A stretch of DNA of 64,000 nt from Melastoma dodecandrum (Eukaryota > Streptophyta > Magnoliopsida > Myrtales > Melastomataceae), in NCBI GenBank assembly GCA_029817715.1, contig JARUPY010000539.1:5865501-5929500 (forward strand), read 5' to 3'. Within the stretch, counting starts at the first letter, position 1. Each line of letters starts with the position of its first letter. Below, one piece after another: positions 12,201 through 23,222 of the stretch. The notes under the pieces are model-generated. The model had not been told where the DNA came from and ran no database searches. It was given only the letters and a program-made list of their open reading frames with translations. The position numbers and the translations under genes are program-made.

Positions 12201-15200
12201 ACAAAGACTCCCTTAATGTGAAGATAAGCAACATCATCAAATCGCTGGACTCCTAAACAAACAACCATGGACATAGGAGTTCTTTAGTTCCTTTTGTTCC
12301 TACAAAAGTTACTAGACTTTCACTTTTACTTCAAAATTTTGATATATCAGTAATGCAATATTTAACTTTGATATCATAACTCTGATTATCCCTCCCTTTA
12401 TTAAAAAAAAAAAGATAATCCTCTTGCATACCTCGTTCTTAATTTCTTTTGACAGCTCTCTCTGGTCGTCAATTTTACCATCCAAGTTCTCTATTCTTTG
12501 AGTAAGATGTCTCTTCGCTGCCTGAAAAGTTAAAAAAAATATTAGGAGCATATATTTACAGCCTTACCAGACAAGTCATCATACCTTAAACAACCCAACC
12601 CACCAACCAGACAAGGCGGGAGGGGAAGGATAGGCATGCATCTAAGCAGTGTTCACATTGAAAATAGGAAATGAATTATCGATCCATAAGATGGATAAAC
12701 ATTAACAGGTAACACAAAATTATCACCAATCTCTATTTTAATGAGACAATTTGAGTAAAAGAAGTGTCAGCATATTTTCTTCTATGGTTTGATTTTGCTC
12801 TAGTTGACTGGGAATGGCAATTCTATTATAACATCACTATGCAAAAGAAACCTTCTGGTTGAACCTGCATGTCTGTTCTGTTGAAATCACAGTTCAAAAG
12901 AAGTTTTAATGCTACTTACTAAGTAAATTTTTGCATTTCAATCTGAAGACTGGAATGCTACAAGAAGAACATAACATTAAAAAAGAACACTCTTTTAGGA
13001 CCTTGTTATTCTTTAAAAGTAATAAATTAAAATAACAAACATTCATACATTCAGTGCCTCTGAGACATGCTCCAGATGTTGCGTCAAGTTTGAAACCGCA
13101 GTAGCCATGGTCTTTTTGGTCACATACAGCAGGTCTGAAAATGAAAGGCCCTGCATTATGACAGAAAAAGGTCCTGTTTCAATACATATGAAGATATTCT
13201 CTTCATCAGCAGATGAAGTTCAATGTGTCAAAGATTCATAAACTGAAAAGTAAAACTAAGGAACCATTAAAACAAAAAAAAAAAGAAACATATTAATCTT
13301 AACAAAATGCCTAAAACACCGGAAAAATAACATTAAAAAATCCTTGACATACAACCATCACGGCTCCAAAAGGAAGCTAAGGATCCATCTAAACAACGAG
13401 TATAGTGTTGAAAAGAAGAATTTGAGAAGAAGGAAAACTTCACTACTTTTTCATTATACGACTAAGAATTTACATACAAAAGATTAATACAAGATTTCTC
13501 CTAAAGGATAATACAAAATCCAAAGTTTCCTAACCTATAACTGAAAATTAGGACACCAGATCACTGATAACAACTTTCCTAATCTATTTACAACTTATCC
13601 CATTACTTCCAACACTCCCCCTCAAGTTGGATCAAAGATGTCAATCATATTCAACTTGATTAGGAAGTAATCAAACAATTTCTTATTCAGCCCTTTGGTG
13701 AAGATATCGACAGTCTGCTCCTCTGTAGACACAAACCGAAGTGATATATCCTTTGCTTCTACCTTCTCTTTGATGAAGTGACGGTCGATCTCCACATGCT
13801 TTGTCCAATCATGTTGTATTGGATTCTGAGCAATATTAAGTGCAGCTTTATTATCACAAAACATCTGAATTGAACCATGAACTTCAAGCTTCAACTCGCA
13901 CATCAACTTCCTTAACCACAGCCCTTCACATATACCATGAGCTAAAGCTCGAAACTCAGCTTCTGCACTACTACGTCCAACAACAAATTGTTTCTTACTA
14001 CGCCAAGTAACCATATTTCCCCAAACAACGCTGCAATACCCAGTAGTAGACCTTCTGTCGGTTTCGGACCCTGCCCAATCTGCATCAGTATAAACCTCTA
14101 TTGACCTCTGACTTCCTTTAGTGAACAGAAGACCTTTTCCAGGGCTACTCTTTAAATATCTCAAAATTCTGTATACTGCATCTAAATGTCCTTTCTTCGG
14201 TGCATGCATATATTGGCTAACAACACTCACAGGGAATGCAATGTCTGGTCTAGTAAGTGAAAGATAGATAAGTTTATCGACTAATCTCTGATATCTTTCC
14301 CTGTCTATTTTATTATCAGTTTCTTGAAATATCACTCCCCCACACTCCATTGGTGTAGTCGCTGGTTTACACCCAAGCATCCCAGCTTCAGATAGCAGTT
14401 CGAGTATATACTTCCTCTGATTAATGCAAATTCCAACCTTAGAACGAGCCACTTCCATTCCAAGGAAATACTTCAATTTCCCTAAATCCTTGACCTCGAA
14501 CTCCCTGTCTATCATCTGTTTTAGTCTCTCAATTTCACATGTATCATCCCCTGTAACAATAATATCATCCACATATACAATTAAGATGGTCTTCTTACCA
14601 TCTTTGAGTTTGTGAAACAATGTGTGTTCTGAATGAGACTGAATATAATTTGCTCTTTTGAGGACTCGAGTGAACCTGTTGAACCAAGCTCTAGGTGACT
14701 GTTTTAAACCATAGAGTTTTTTCAGTCTACAAACTTTGCCTTCTACATCTTCACAAATCCCGGTGGCATGGTCATATATACTTCCTCTTCGGGACTCCCA
14801 TTTAGAAAAGCATTCTTGATATCTAACTAGTGTAATGACCAATCAAGATTAACAGCAATAGATAATAAGACGCGGATAGAATTCAACTTAGCAACAGGAG
14901 CAAAAGTCTCATTGTAGTCAATTCCATATGTTTGGGTAAACCCCTTTGCCACTAATCTTGCCTTGTACCTTTCCATTGTACCATTAGCTCTATACTTTAC
15001 CGTAAACACCCACTTGCAACCTACAGGTTTTTTCCCCTTGGGTAGATCAACTATCTCCCATGTACCTGCATTATGGAGAGTAAATAGCTCCTCCAAAACA
15101 GCCTGCTTCCATTTAGGATTCCTTAGAGCTGACTGTATATCTCTAGGAACTTCTTCCCTGTCAAGATTAGCAATGTACGATCTATATGAATTAGATAAAC

Positions 15201-18200
15201 CAGCATAAGACACAAACCTCTCTATTGGATGTTGTGTACATGAGCGTGGCTTTTTCCGTAATGCAATCGGAAGATCCAGCTCAGTATCGGGAGGAAGATC
15301 AGGGATGTGTGATGTTTCTGCATCAGTTTGACAATCAGGTTCTCCCTTCCGTGGACGTCGAGAATACACCTGAATGTTTGTTGTAGGCTGTACAGTAGGT
15401 TCAGGAGTGGCTAAAGGAGTCTGTGATTGGAGAGATTCAGGTTGACTTGGTGGGTTTTCTAGTAGGCTCGAGTTGTTTGGGAGAAGACTCAGGTTGTCTA
15501 GTAGAACAGAGATCGGGTTGTCTGGTAGACTCGGGATCATGTTGTTTGGTTTGTCTGCATTACTAACAAACCATTCCGAGTTCCCAAACAAGTCATTCTC
15601 TGTTGAATTCTCCCCCTGGCTTGGATGGGAAGAATAAAAGGATAGATGTTCTTGAAAAGTAACATGGATCGAGACATACCTTTGTTTATAAGCTGGAGAA
15701 TAACAGACATAACCTTTCTGGGTAGTCGAATATCCAAGAAAGATACAACGGAGTGCTCTTGGATGTAATTTAGACTGAGGTTGAAGATGAACATAGGCAA
15801 CACATCCAAAAACACGAAGAGCAAGTGAAGAAGACATATAGTATGGATAAACTTTTTGTAGAGAACAAATGGGACTAAGGAACGATAAGACTTTGCTAGG
15901 CATTCTATTTATCAAGTGAGTAGCAGTCAAAACAGCATCTCCCCAATAGTAAGAAGGAACATGTCGGGCAAACATAAGTGCACGTGCCACCTTTAAGATA
16001 TGTCTGTTTTTCCTCTCGGCTACCCCATTTTGTTGAGGTGTGTATACACATGAAGTTTGGTGAACAATCCCATGTCATGTAAGATAGGAATTAAATGAAT
16101 GATTTTGATATTCAACACCATTATCAGAATGCAGGACCTTGAGAGTTGCATGAAATTGAGTTTTTGTCATTGCATGGAATTGAATGAAAGAAGAGAGTAC
16201 ATCTGACTTGGACTTGAGTAAATACACTCGACAAACTCTAGTGTGGTCATCAATGAACGTGACAAACCACACTGCATTATTCCTATTAGGTATCTTTGAA
16301 GGACCCCAAACATCACTATGAACTAGGACAAAAGGTGCACTTGGTGTATAAACTCTAGACGGTAGAGATTGAAGATGGTGTTTAGCAAATTCACATGCTT
16401 CACAATGAAAGTTGGATGGTAAGGAAACATTTGAAAATAGTTTGAGCAAGTATGTAGAACTGGGATGACTAAGGCGAGCATGCAATAGATCAAATGTGGC
16501 TACGGAAGATGTAGAGGTTGCAGCAAGAAGATTAGGTATATTTTTGACATCCATACTGAGATAATATAACCCATCAACAACTTCAGCAGTGCCAATCACC
16601 TTCCCCGAAGATTCCTCCTAAAAAACACAACCAATAGAATTGAAAGTGGTCTTACAATGATTATCTCGAGTGAGTTTACATATAGACAGTAAGCTAAATG
16701 ACAAGAAAGGAACATGAAGGACATCATGTAGAATCAACTCCTTGGTTGGTTTTATGGTTCCAATACCCATAACTGACACCCAATCACCATTAGCTACTCT
16801 GATTCTTCGACTATCAGGAGGAAGAATCTTATATTCAGAGAACAAATCTCGTTTATTTGTCATGTGGTCCGATGCGCCTGAGTCTATAATCCACTACAGC
16901 TGTGATGTTGCAGTTAAGGCACTAGAGATATATGTACCTTGCGCAACAGAAGCATACGATTCAGATGGAGCTTGAGGATTGGAATCTGAACCTGCGCTAG
17001 AGGATCTTTGCATGCCAGATACTATGGTTGCAAGTTGTTGCAGCTGCTCCTCACTCAGATTTAGAGATGTACCATATGGTTGCTTATTGTCCTCCACTAC
17101 ATAATTGAGACCACTACCTGAAGATTGATGGTTACTGACACCTTCTACACGTCTAGGCTTCCAGTTCGGCGGCTTCCCATGCAGTACCCAACATGTTTGC
17201 CTAGTGTGACCCACTCTTTTGCAGTGATCGCAGTACGAGTGTTTTATCGGCCAAATGAATTTGAGGAATACCCAGGCTTGGAACTGCTGCGAGACACTGT
17301 TAAGTTTCCTCCTTTCTGAGCTGCAACGGCCGTGGAGTCAAGAGAGCCAACTGGAGATTCTATAGGAGCATTAAGCATCACCTTGCGCCGTGTCTCCTCA
17401 CGACGAACTTCTCCGAACACATCATCAAGAACTGGGAAAGGTTGTCGACCTAGGAGTCGGCTTCGGACATCATCAAAGGAACGATCAAGACCAGCAAGAA
17501 ATTCGAACACCCCTTCCTGGTTCACCTTTTGTCGGTAAAGTTATGCGTCCTGAGTACATGCCCAACGATCATCTGTCCGCGAATCCAGCTCTTGCCAAAG
17601 CGTGACCATCTCCAAGTAGTATTCAGTAACATCGCGACTCCATTGTCGTGCTTCCCAGAGTCGAACTTTTATGTCAAAGACTTGTGCAATATCTTCGGCA
17701 TCTGAGTAAGCCTTCTGAGTTGAATACCAAATTTCTTTAGCAGTATGAAGAAACATGAACGTATTACCAATACTCGGATGCATCGAACTGATCAACCAGG
17801 CCATTATCATGGAATTTTCAGCCGTCCACCTCTGTCGACTTCTGGGTTCCGTCTCCGGAGGTTGAGGATAACTTCCATCCAGATATCCGAATTTCTCTTT
17901 TCCCATGAGAACCGGACGTACATTTTGCGCCCAACGTCTGTAATTTTTTCCATTTAGCTTCTCGTTGATATGTTGAAAGGGAGAATCATGTAGCAGTGGA
18001 GATAGTTTGGTTCTCTTTCAAACCTTTCAGAGATATCACTATGATCCATTGAAGGAAAAAAAAAACAACAAGCAGCTTTTAGGATCGTCGCTCTGATACC
18101 ATGTTGAAAAGAAGAATTTGAGAAGAAGGAAAACTTCACTACTTTTTCATTATACGACTAAGAATATATATACAAAAGATTAATACAAGATTTCTCCTAA

Positions 18201-21200
18201 AGGAAAATACAAAATCCAAAGTTTCCTAACCTATTAGCGGACACCAGATCACTGATAACAACTTTCCTAATCTATTTACAACTTATCCAATTACTTCCAA
18301 CATATAGTTCCACATGCACGATCCAAATCGTAGTTGAAGTAGTCTCTTTAATGGCCTCATATACTCGAGAAGAATCAAATCTCCTACCCTTCTAGAATTT
18401 GATTTGCAGCAGCAACACTATGTCAAACAAATGCTGTGAGAACACAGCTTCAGAATACTTCAAACCAAGCACCACTAACATCAGAATTGATGGGATACGA
18501 CAAATTAATGCCAATACTGATGGGATCACACCCCTCCAAAATATACTTTAACGACAATAGGTATAAGACAGTATCATAGAGCTTACTGCTCCATCTTTTC
18601 ATTCCTAGATAATGGGTAAAAATAACAACGACCAATAAAAGTGGCTGTGACGTGTTCATCTTTTCAGACAACTACAGATTTAAAGCAATGATTATCATCA
18701 CACACACAATATCCGCCACTTCTAACAATTTACAAGGTGCTCAATTTGCAGGTAACTCAACAAGTGTGGCATAATTTTTTGGTAGGGGAAAACAGAAAAA
18801 AAAATTAAAAAAGAAAGGACCAAAAAGATGGCATTTAAGAAATCCTAGTAAAATTGAATACCTTCCACCACATATAACCATAACCAATTGCACCCAGTGC
18901 TGCTGCTGGCACTACCATAGAAGTCACATTACCTGGAAAAGATAGCGATATAGCAAAGATCATTCTACATTAGTCACCCAAATTCACACTAGAGCTCCAA
19001 TATTCAGCAACTATCATGGTGAACAACAGCCACAGAGCACATCTAACTGGATTAGGTATGTGCGGAAGATTTCCAAGCCAAAGCCCTAGGAAATAATCAT
19101 GAGGGAGGAGGCATATGAGAGAGAGAGAGAACCCATTTGAGTAGAGTTCCCATTCAATACTGTAATTTGCCTAGAAGAAGCAAGCTGACGAACTTCCATC
19201 GCCAGCCGGCGCACCTGCAAGATAGACGATACATGCAATTTAACTAGGACCCAAAAGCACCTAGAAGATATCCCCAGAGAAGGGTGGGAAAAAAGGCGAA
19301 AACACTGACAAGCTCAAAATTCAAATACCTGTGCAGCAATAGCATCAGAGTATTCAGAGTTGGGATCAGATAGGTTTCCAGAACGCTCAAAACCTTTCAC
19401 CAAAGCCTGCCAAAGGGGAAAACACCGAAACAATACAAAAATAAGCAATGAAACCGGATCATTCAAGCACCGGATCGGATGGAATAACGGGGAGGGGAGA
19501 CGCTGACAGGTTGAAATCTTGGGCCTAATTATGAGAAGCCCATAAATTCATGCTTATTTTACGAGAAACCCGATTTCGCTGATCCACAGCAAGTTTACCA
19601 AAATAATGATAGAAATTTTGGGCTCATTATACGGGAAGCCCATAAGTTCAGGGGTCTGTAAGTGTGTTTGCAAGCCCACGTTATGCTATCCCGCCAGGGA
19701 AAGTACTAAGTCTACGAAGAACAGAAAAGATCTTGATTCCGAGATTTTAGGAAATTGGTTAGGGAAACCACATCCTCATGATTTGAGACGATATTCTGGT
19801 GGAGAAAAATAAGGGAAATGTGGCTCGCGTCTCAAGATATCAGATTTAATGTAAAGGAAGTAAGATTTTCTTTAAACGACACGACATTGATCTAAGGCCA
19901 AAAGTGCATTGATTGTCTAAACATCTCTCAGTTTTTGGTTTTCGCGCTCAGCTTTCCAGTCCCTTGTTCCCAACCTGTATCCAAATCATCTTTTTATCAA
20001 ACATTCATCCACATCCACATCCACACCCTCACCCATCACGCAATCGGAGATCAGATTTCACCGTACCAGTCCGCAAGTCCACGGCGTCAGTAGCAGGTCT
20101 ATGGCGTCTTCACCATCCACTTTTTCAATTTTTTTGTTTTTTATGGTTTTAAGCTTTTTCATTTGATTGTAAGACATCGTTTGTTATCATTTGTTAATAC
20201 AATCATCTGTATTTCTTTTACTGGCGACCACATCCGAACCCCTGTGAGTGTTCGTGCCAAATATTTACAACGTGCTCTGTTTTCGATGCGAACACGGTTT
20301 TGGCGACCACAGTGGGAGCGAGGAAATTGACCATTAAAAATGACAATGAATACTATGAGCTCAAACCCGCAGGATCCCCCCTAATCCTCATACCGATGGG
20401 GAAAATCAAGGTTTAACGAGACTGCTGGTGGAGGGAAATACGGCTCAAAGTAGCCAAGTTTTGACTTCCCAGTCCCCTGCAGTTGCGCATGCCCCTTCTA
20501 AATTCATATCAAGACTTGAATTTCATAAAGAATTCTGTGATATGAAGATGATTATGGCGGGTATGCAAGAAAATCTGCGAAATATGGAAAGAAATATGGC
20601 TGAAATGCGAGAGGAAAATGGACGCAATATAGCCGCATTGCAAAGAAGTATGAAGAGAAATTTGATGGAGGAAATGCAAGAAATGATGAAAAGTTTCAAG
20701 GCAACGCCTAACCAAAAAACGAGTGATCCTATTGATAGAGACAATTCTTTCATGGAAGATAATCGACGCGCGGCGGCGGAGAAATATGGGAAAATGCCAA
20801 TCAAGGCGATACGGACACGTACGAAATCCCCCGAGAGAAAGTGTCTACCACTAGACCTTCTTCCTCTCGGCCACCTGGTCCCAATAGACTGGAACAACCC
20901 CATAGGCAAAGTTTTTACGCGAGACCCCCTGTAGATGAATCTGTCTATAGAGTGCACTCATTGGTGAAACAAATTGTACCAGATGTTGTTTATAGAAAAG
21001 ACATGTATTTCTACAAAAGTCCATACCATGAATTCATAAACTGGAAATGGTCACGTGACCAGTTTACGCGAATGATAGGTTCGAATCAAGTCTACGAAGA
21101 CGACGAAGTAGACTGGGACGAAGATCGATATTCAAATTATGCTTCCAATAATTGGCGTAGAGAGAGCTTTTCCGTCGATGAGGATGCTCCTAGCACCAAT

Positions 21201-22760
21201 AGAGTCAGGCAACTCAACTCTTTTGTTGTAGAAAACGTTCCAACACAAGTAGAAAACTTCATAGACAAGGACTACAAAGTAAATTGGTATGCGAATCATT
21301 ACTCTAATAATGCTCATTCACATCGACGTAGAGATAGTTACTATACAAAACCTCTTGCCGATGAGTATGTCCCCAATCTCGTCAATGAGTATGTCCCCCC
21401 TCATGTAGAGGAGTATGTCACCAGAACAAAACCTCTCATAGAGGAGTATGTCTCCAGGACAAATTCTCCTGTAGATGAGTATGTCAACAGAACCAAACCT
21501 CCTGTAGAGGAGTATTTGTTCATAAAAAAACGCCCGTTGATGAATACGTGCTCATAACAAAATCTCTTGTTGTGGTAAATGTCCCAAAAGTAAACTCTTT
21601 TATCGAGGATTGTGTCCGTCAAGAAAAACCTCTTGTTAAGGGTGATGTTTTCAAAGCAAAATCTCTTGTACATGAATATGCTCTCAAAGTAAAACCTCTC
21701 ATCGAGGAATATGTTTTCATAGCAAACCCGTCGCCAGAGGTTGATAGAGTGAATCGGTCTGGTCCGCTAACCCTCAAAGATTTTGGGTGCAAGTGGTCAA
21801 ACAAATGATTCCAAATGTTGTGCCTATAGTCGACGTCCTACGATTAAAGAATGAAATTTCAATTCATGCTTTGCATACTTTCCAAACAGAGGTTAATGTC
21901 GTAGAGAATGACCTCGAACTTCCCATGCATGAACAATGGGCACCTGAAGAAAGTGGTCAACCTGTTTTTATGGCTCCACTTGCCCTTTGATTTCGGCGGT
22001 TTGTAGCACGACATACGGTTAAATCGACAGCCTCTCGCCCAACTAGACAAGGATTTTCAATTCCCACGATACTTAAAACGTCTCAGGATATCAAATTTAA
22101 TATAAAAGGAAGTAATATTTTCTTTAAACGACATGACATTCATCTAAGGCCAAAAGTGCATTGATTGTCTAAACATCTCAGTTTTTGGTCCCCCCGCTTA
22201 GCTTTCCAGTCCCTTGTTCCCAACCTGCATCCAAATCATCTTTTCATCAAACCTTCATCCACATTCTCACCCATCATGCCATCGGATATCAGATTCCACC
22301 GTACTAGTCCGTAAGTCCACGACGTCAGCAGTAAGTCTACGGCGTCTTCACCATCCACTATTTCAATTCTTTTACTTTTTCACGGATATAAGTTTTTTCA
22401 TTTAATTATAAGACATCATTTATTATCATTTGTTAATACAATCATCTACATTTCTTTTACCGGCGACTATATCTTCGTGCCAAATTTTTTCGACCTACTT
22501 CGTTTCCGACGCGAACACATAATCAGCGGACACAGTTGAAGCTTAAAGAGGCATTATGGGTACCTGTAACTCGCCCAATACATCAGAGAGCTTGCCGTTC
22601 TTGAGGAGGACGGTACCAGTATAACCTAGGAATTCCTTTTTCTAATCAAAGGAGGGCGTCGAAATTAAAAGGGAAGTCAAAGAGGGAAGTAGAGAAAGGG
22701 GGTACCGGCGCCGACAAGGACGATGATCTTAGATAGCCCCACCCCAGTTTGCATAGCCAT
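9268..22760 (-). CDS. DUF1664 family protein, 13 exons
   Basis: The exons in gene order are 22706-22760, 22564-22625, 19329-19406, 19133-19214, 18862-18932, 13049-13150, 12432-12521, 11541-11615, 11278-11310, 10773-10850, 10399-10464, 9714-9811 and 9268-9289. All have canonical splice sites and consistent phase, giving 303 residues. The N-terminus ([12 protein letters not shown] then [13 protein letters not shown]) and the pattern of a short hydrophobic segment (about residues 94-116) followed by long heptad-like helices match plant DUF1664. These are membrane-associated coiled-coil proteins of unknown function. The last exon, ending RTASTRC, is the least certain. The gene spans 13.5 kb because intron 2 holds a non-autonomous LTR element and intron 5 a copia element. 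The coding exons are untouched, so the gene looks functional. Confidence 0.88.
13406..13614 (-). repeat. 3' LTR of the copia element
   Basis: This 209 bp copy lies at the 3' end of the minus-strand element and matches 18102-18302 closely. It differs by a few substitutions and a replaced segment near 13538-13550. Confidence 0.95.
13615..13623 (-). promoter_or_regulatory. polypurine tract of the copia element
   Basis: Reads GAGGGGGAG on the minus strand directly before the 3' LTR, the position of the plus-strand primer in Ty1/copia elements. Confidence 0.85.
13622..17906 (-). pseudogene. copia gag-pol, broken by stops and frameshifts
   Basis: Domain order on the minus strand is gag (17906-17244), CCHC zinc knuckle (near 17230-17180, [14 protein letters not shown]), protease and gag-pre-integrase (16894-16618), integrase (16599 to about 15900), reverse transcriptase with the YVDDI active-site motif (about 15150-14300) and RNase H ([17 protein letters not shown] near 14080). 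This is the Ty1/copia order, with integrase before reverse transcriptase. The frame is interrupted at least near 17541, 17240, 16890, 16610, 16075 and 14830. The copy therefore cannot make the polyprotein, although the pieces are otherwise well conserved. Confidence 0.93.
18090..18101 (-). promoter_or_regulatory. primer binding site (initiator tRNA-Met)
   Basis: TGGTATCAGAGC on the minus strand, immediately downstream of the 5' LTR of the copia element. Confidence 0.93.
18102..18302 (-). repeat. 5' LTR of the copia element
   Basis: A 201 bp copy ending in CAACA next to the primer binding site and flanked outside by the TATAG duplication. Confidence 0.95.
19828..20296 (+). repeat. left LTR of the non-autonomous element
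   Basis: About 470 bp, aligning with 22079-22519 apart from small indels and a stretch present only here (near 20232-20251). It contains a short CCACAT repeat near 20010. The exact first base is uncertain. Confidence 0.75.
20428..21808 (+). pseudogene. gag-like ORF with Met-rich coiled coil and 11-residue repeats, two frame breaks
   Basis: An open frame starts at 20428. Residues 30-95 form a Met/Glu/Arg-rich coiled coil (for example [17 protein letters not shown]). The frame changes near 20840 and again near 21524-21530, within a run of seven A. The region after the first change is Asp/Tyr/Arg-rich. From about 21346 it becomes a tandem array of 11-residue units. No CCHC knuckle, protease or polymerase motif is visible. 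By position between LTRs it should be the element's gag-like product, but I do not recognise the family. Confidence 0.6.
21346..21735 (+). repeat. 33-nt (11-residue) tandem repeat array
   Basis: Units follow the pattern T-K-P-L-(I/V)-(E/D)-E-Y-V-x-x. Examples are [33 protein letters not shown] and, after the frame break, [11 protein letters not shown]. About eleven units can be counted. The first ones are shortened and the middle ones diverged. Confidence 0.8.
22079..22519 (+). repeat. right LTR of the non-autonomous element
   Basis: About 440 bp, the direct-repeat partner of 19828-20296. It ends GCGAACACA at 22519. Confidence 0.75.
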
Positions 22761-23222
22761 CAATCCTGATGATCTCGAAACCGGAGGAATTGAAAGCAAT
22801 CGCCGGTAGACCTGGCCAGAGTTACTGACTCGATTTAAACAGATCCTCGCAGCAGCGCTCGGAGAGGAACAGGGAGAGAGCTAAAAAAGTAAAGACTGTG
22901 AGAGATTTATGGCCCCCAAAGCGAGTCTAACCCAAAAAGGAGGCCCAAATCCCAAATTGGCGGAAGGTGGCTCCTTTTCTTCTCCCACCCCACAACAAAA
23001 CACCCAGAAAGCCTCGGGGCGAGACCCTCCGACGCCCCCCGTCAGATTTCCACTCTCGGCATCGGCATGGACACCTTCTGCGTGTGTGTTTAGGCAGTAA
23101 GCGGGTATTTGGTCCGAGTAAGGGGAGGGAGAGTATCCAAACACGTCCCGCGCCTCTTTTTCGGTTTAGGGTTCCTTTCGTACCCGCGAAAGCCGAGGGG
23201 ATAAAGGGGAGGAGGGTTGGCG

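Larger units (their letters stand above)
13406..18302 (-). mobile_element. Ty1/copia LTR retrotransposon in intron 5 of the DUF1664 gene
   Basis: The element is complete at its ends. The LTRs at 13406-13614 (209 bp) and 18102-18302 (201 bp) are bounded by TG...CA and flanked by a perfect 5 bp target duplication, TATAG (13401-13405 and 18303-18307). On the minus strand the primer binding site TGGTATCAGAGC (18090-18101, complementary to initiator tRNA-Met) abuts the 5' LTR. A polypurine tract GAGGGGGAG (13615-13623) abuts the 3' LTR. The LTRs differ by several substitutions and a short replaced segment, so the insertion is moderately old. It is in the same orientation as the host gene. Confidence 0.97.
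19828..22519 (+). mobile_element. non-autonomous LTR retroelement in intron 2 of the DUF1664 gene
   Basis: Two long direct repeats, about 19828-20296 and 22079-22519, share blocks such as GGCCAAAAGTGCATTGATTG and end in CGCGAACAC followed by A or G. Between them, a primer-site-like sequence TGGCGACCACAGTGGGAG starts at about 20301, directly after the left repeat. The interior has one gag-like reading frame and no protease, integrase or reverse transcriptase. The element therefore resembles large non-autonomous LTR elements that depend on another family for mobilisation. Neither the outer boundaries nor a target duplication could be fixed. It is inserted antisense to the host gene. Confidence 0.8.
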
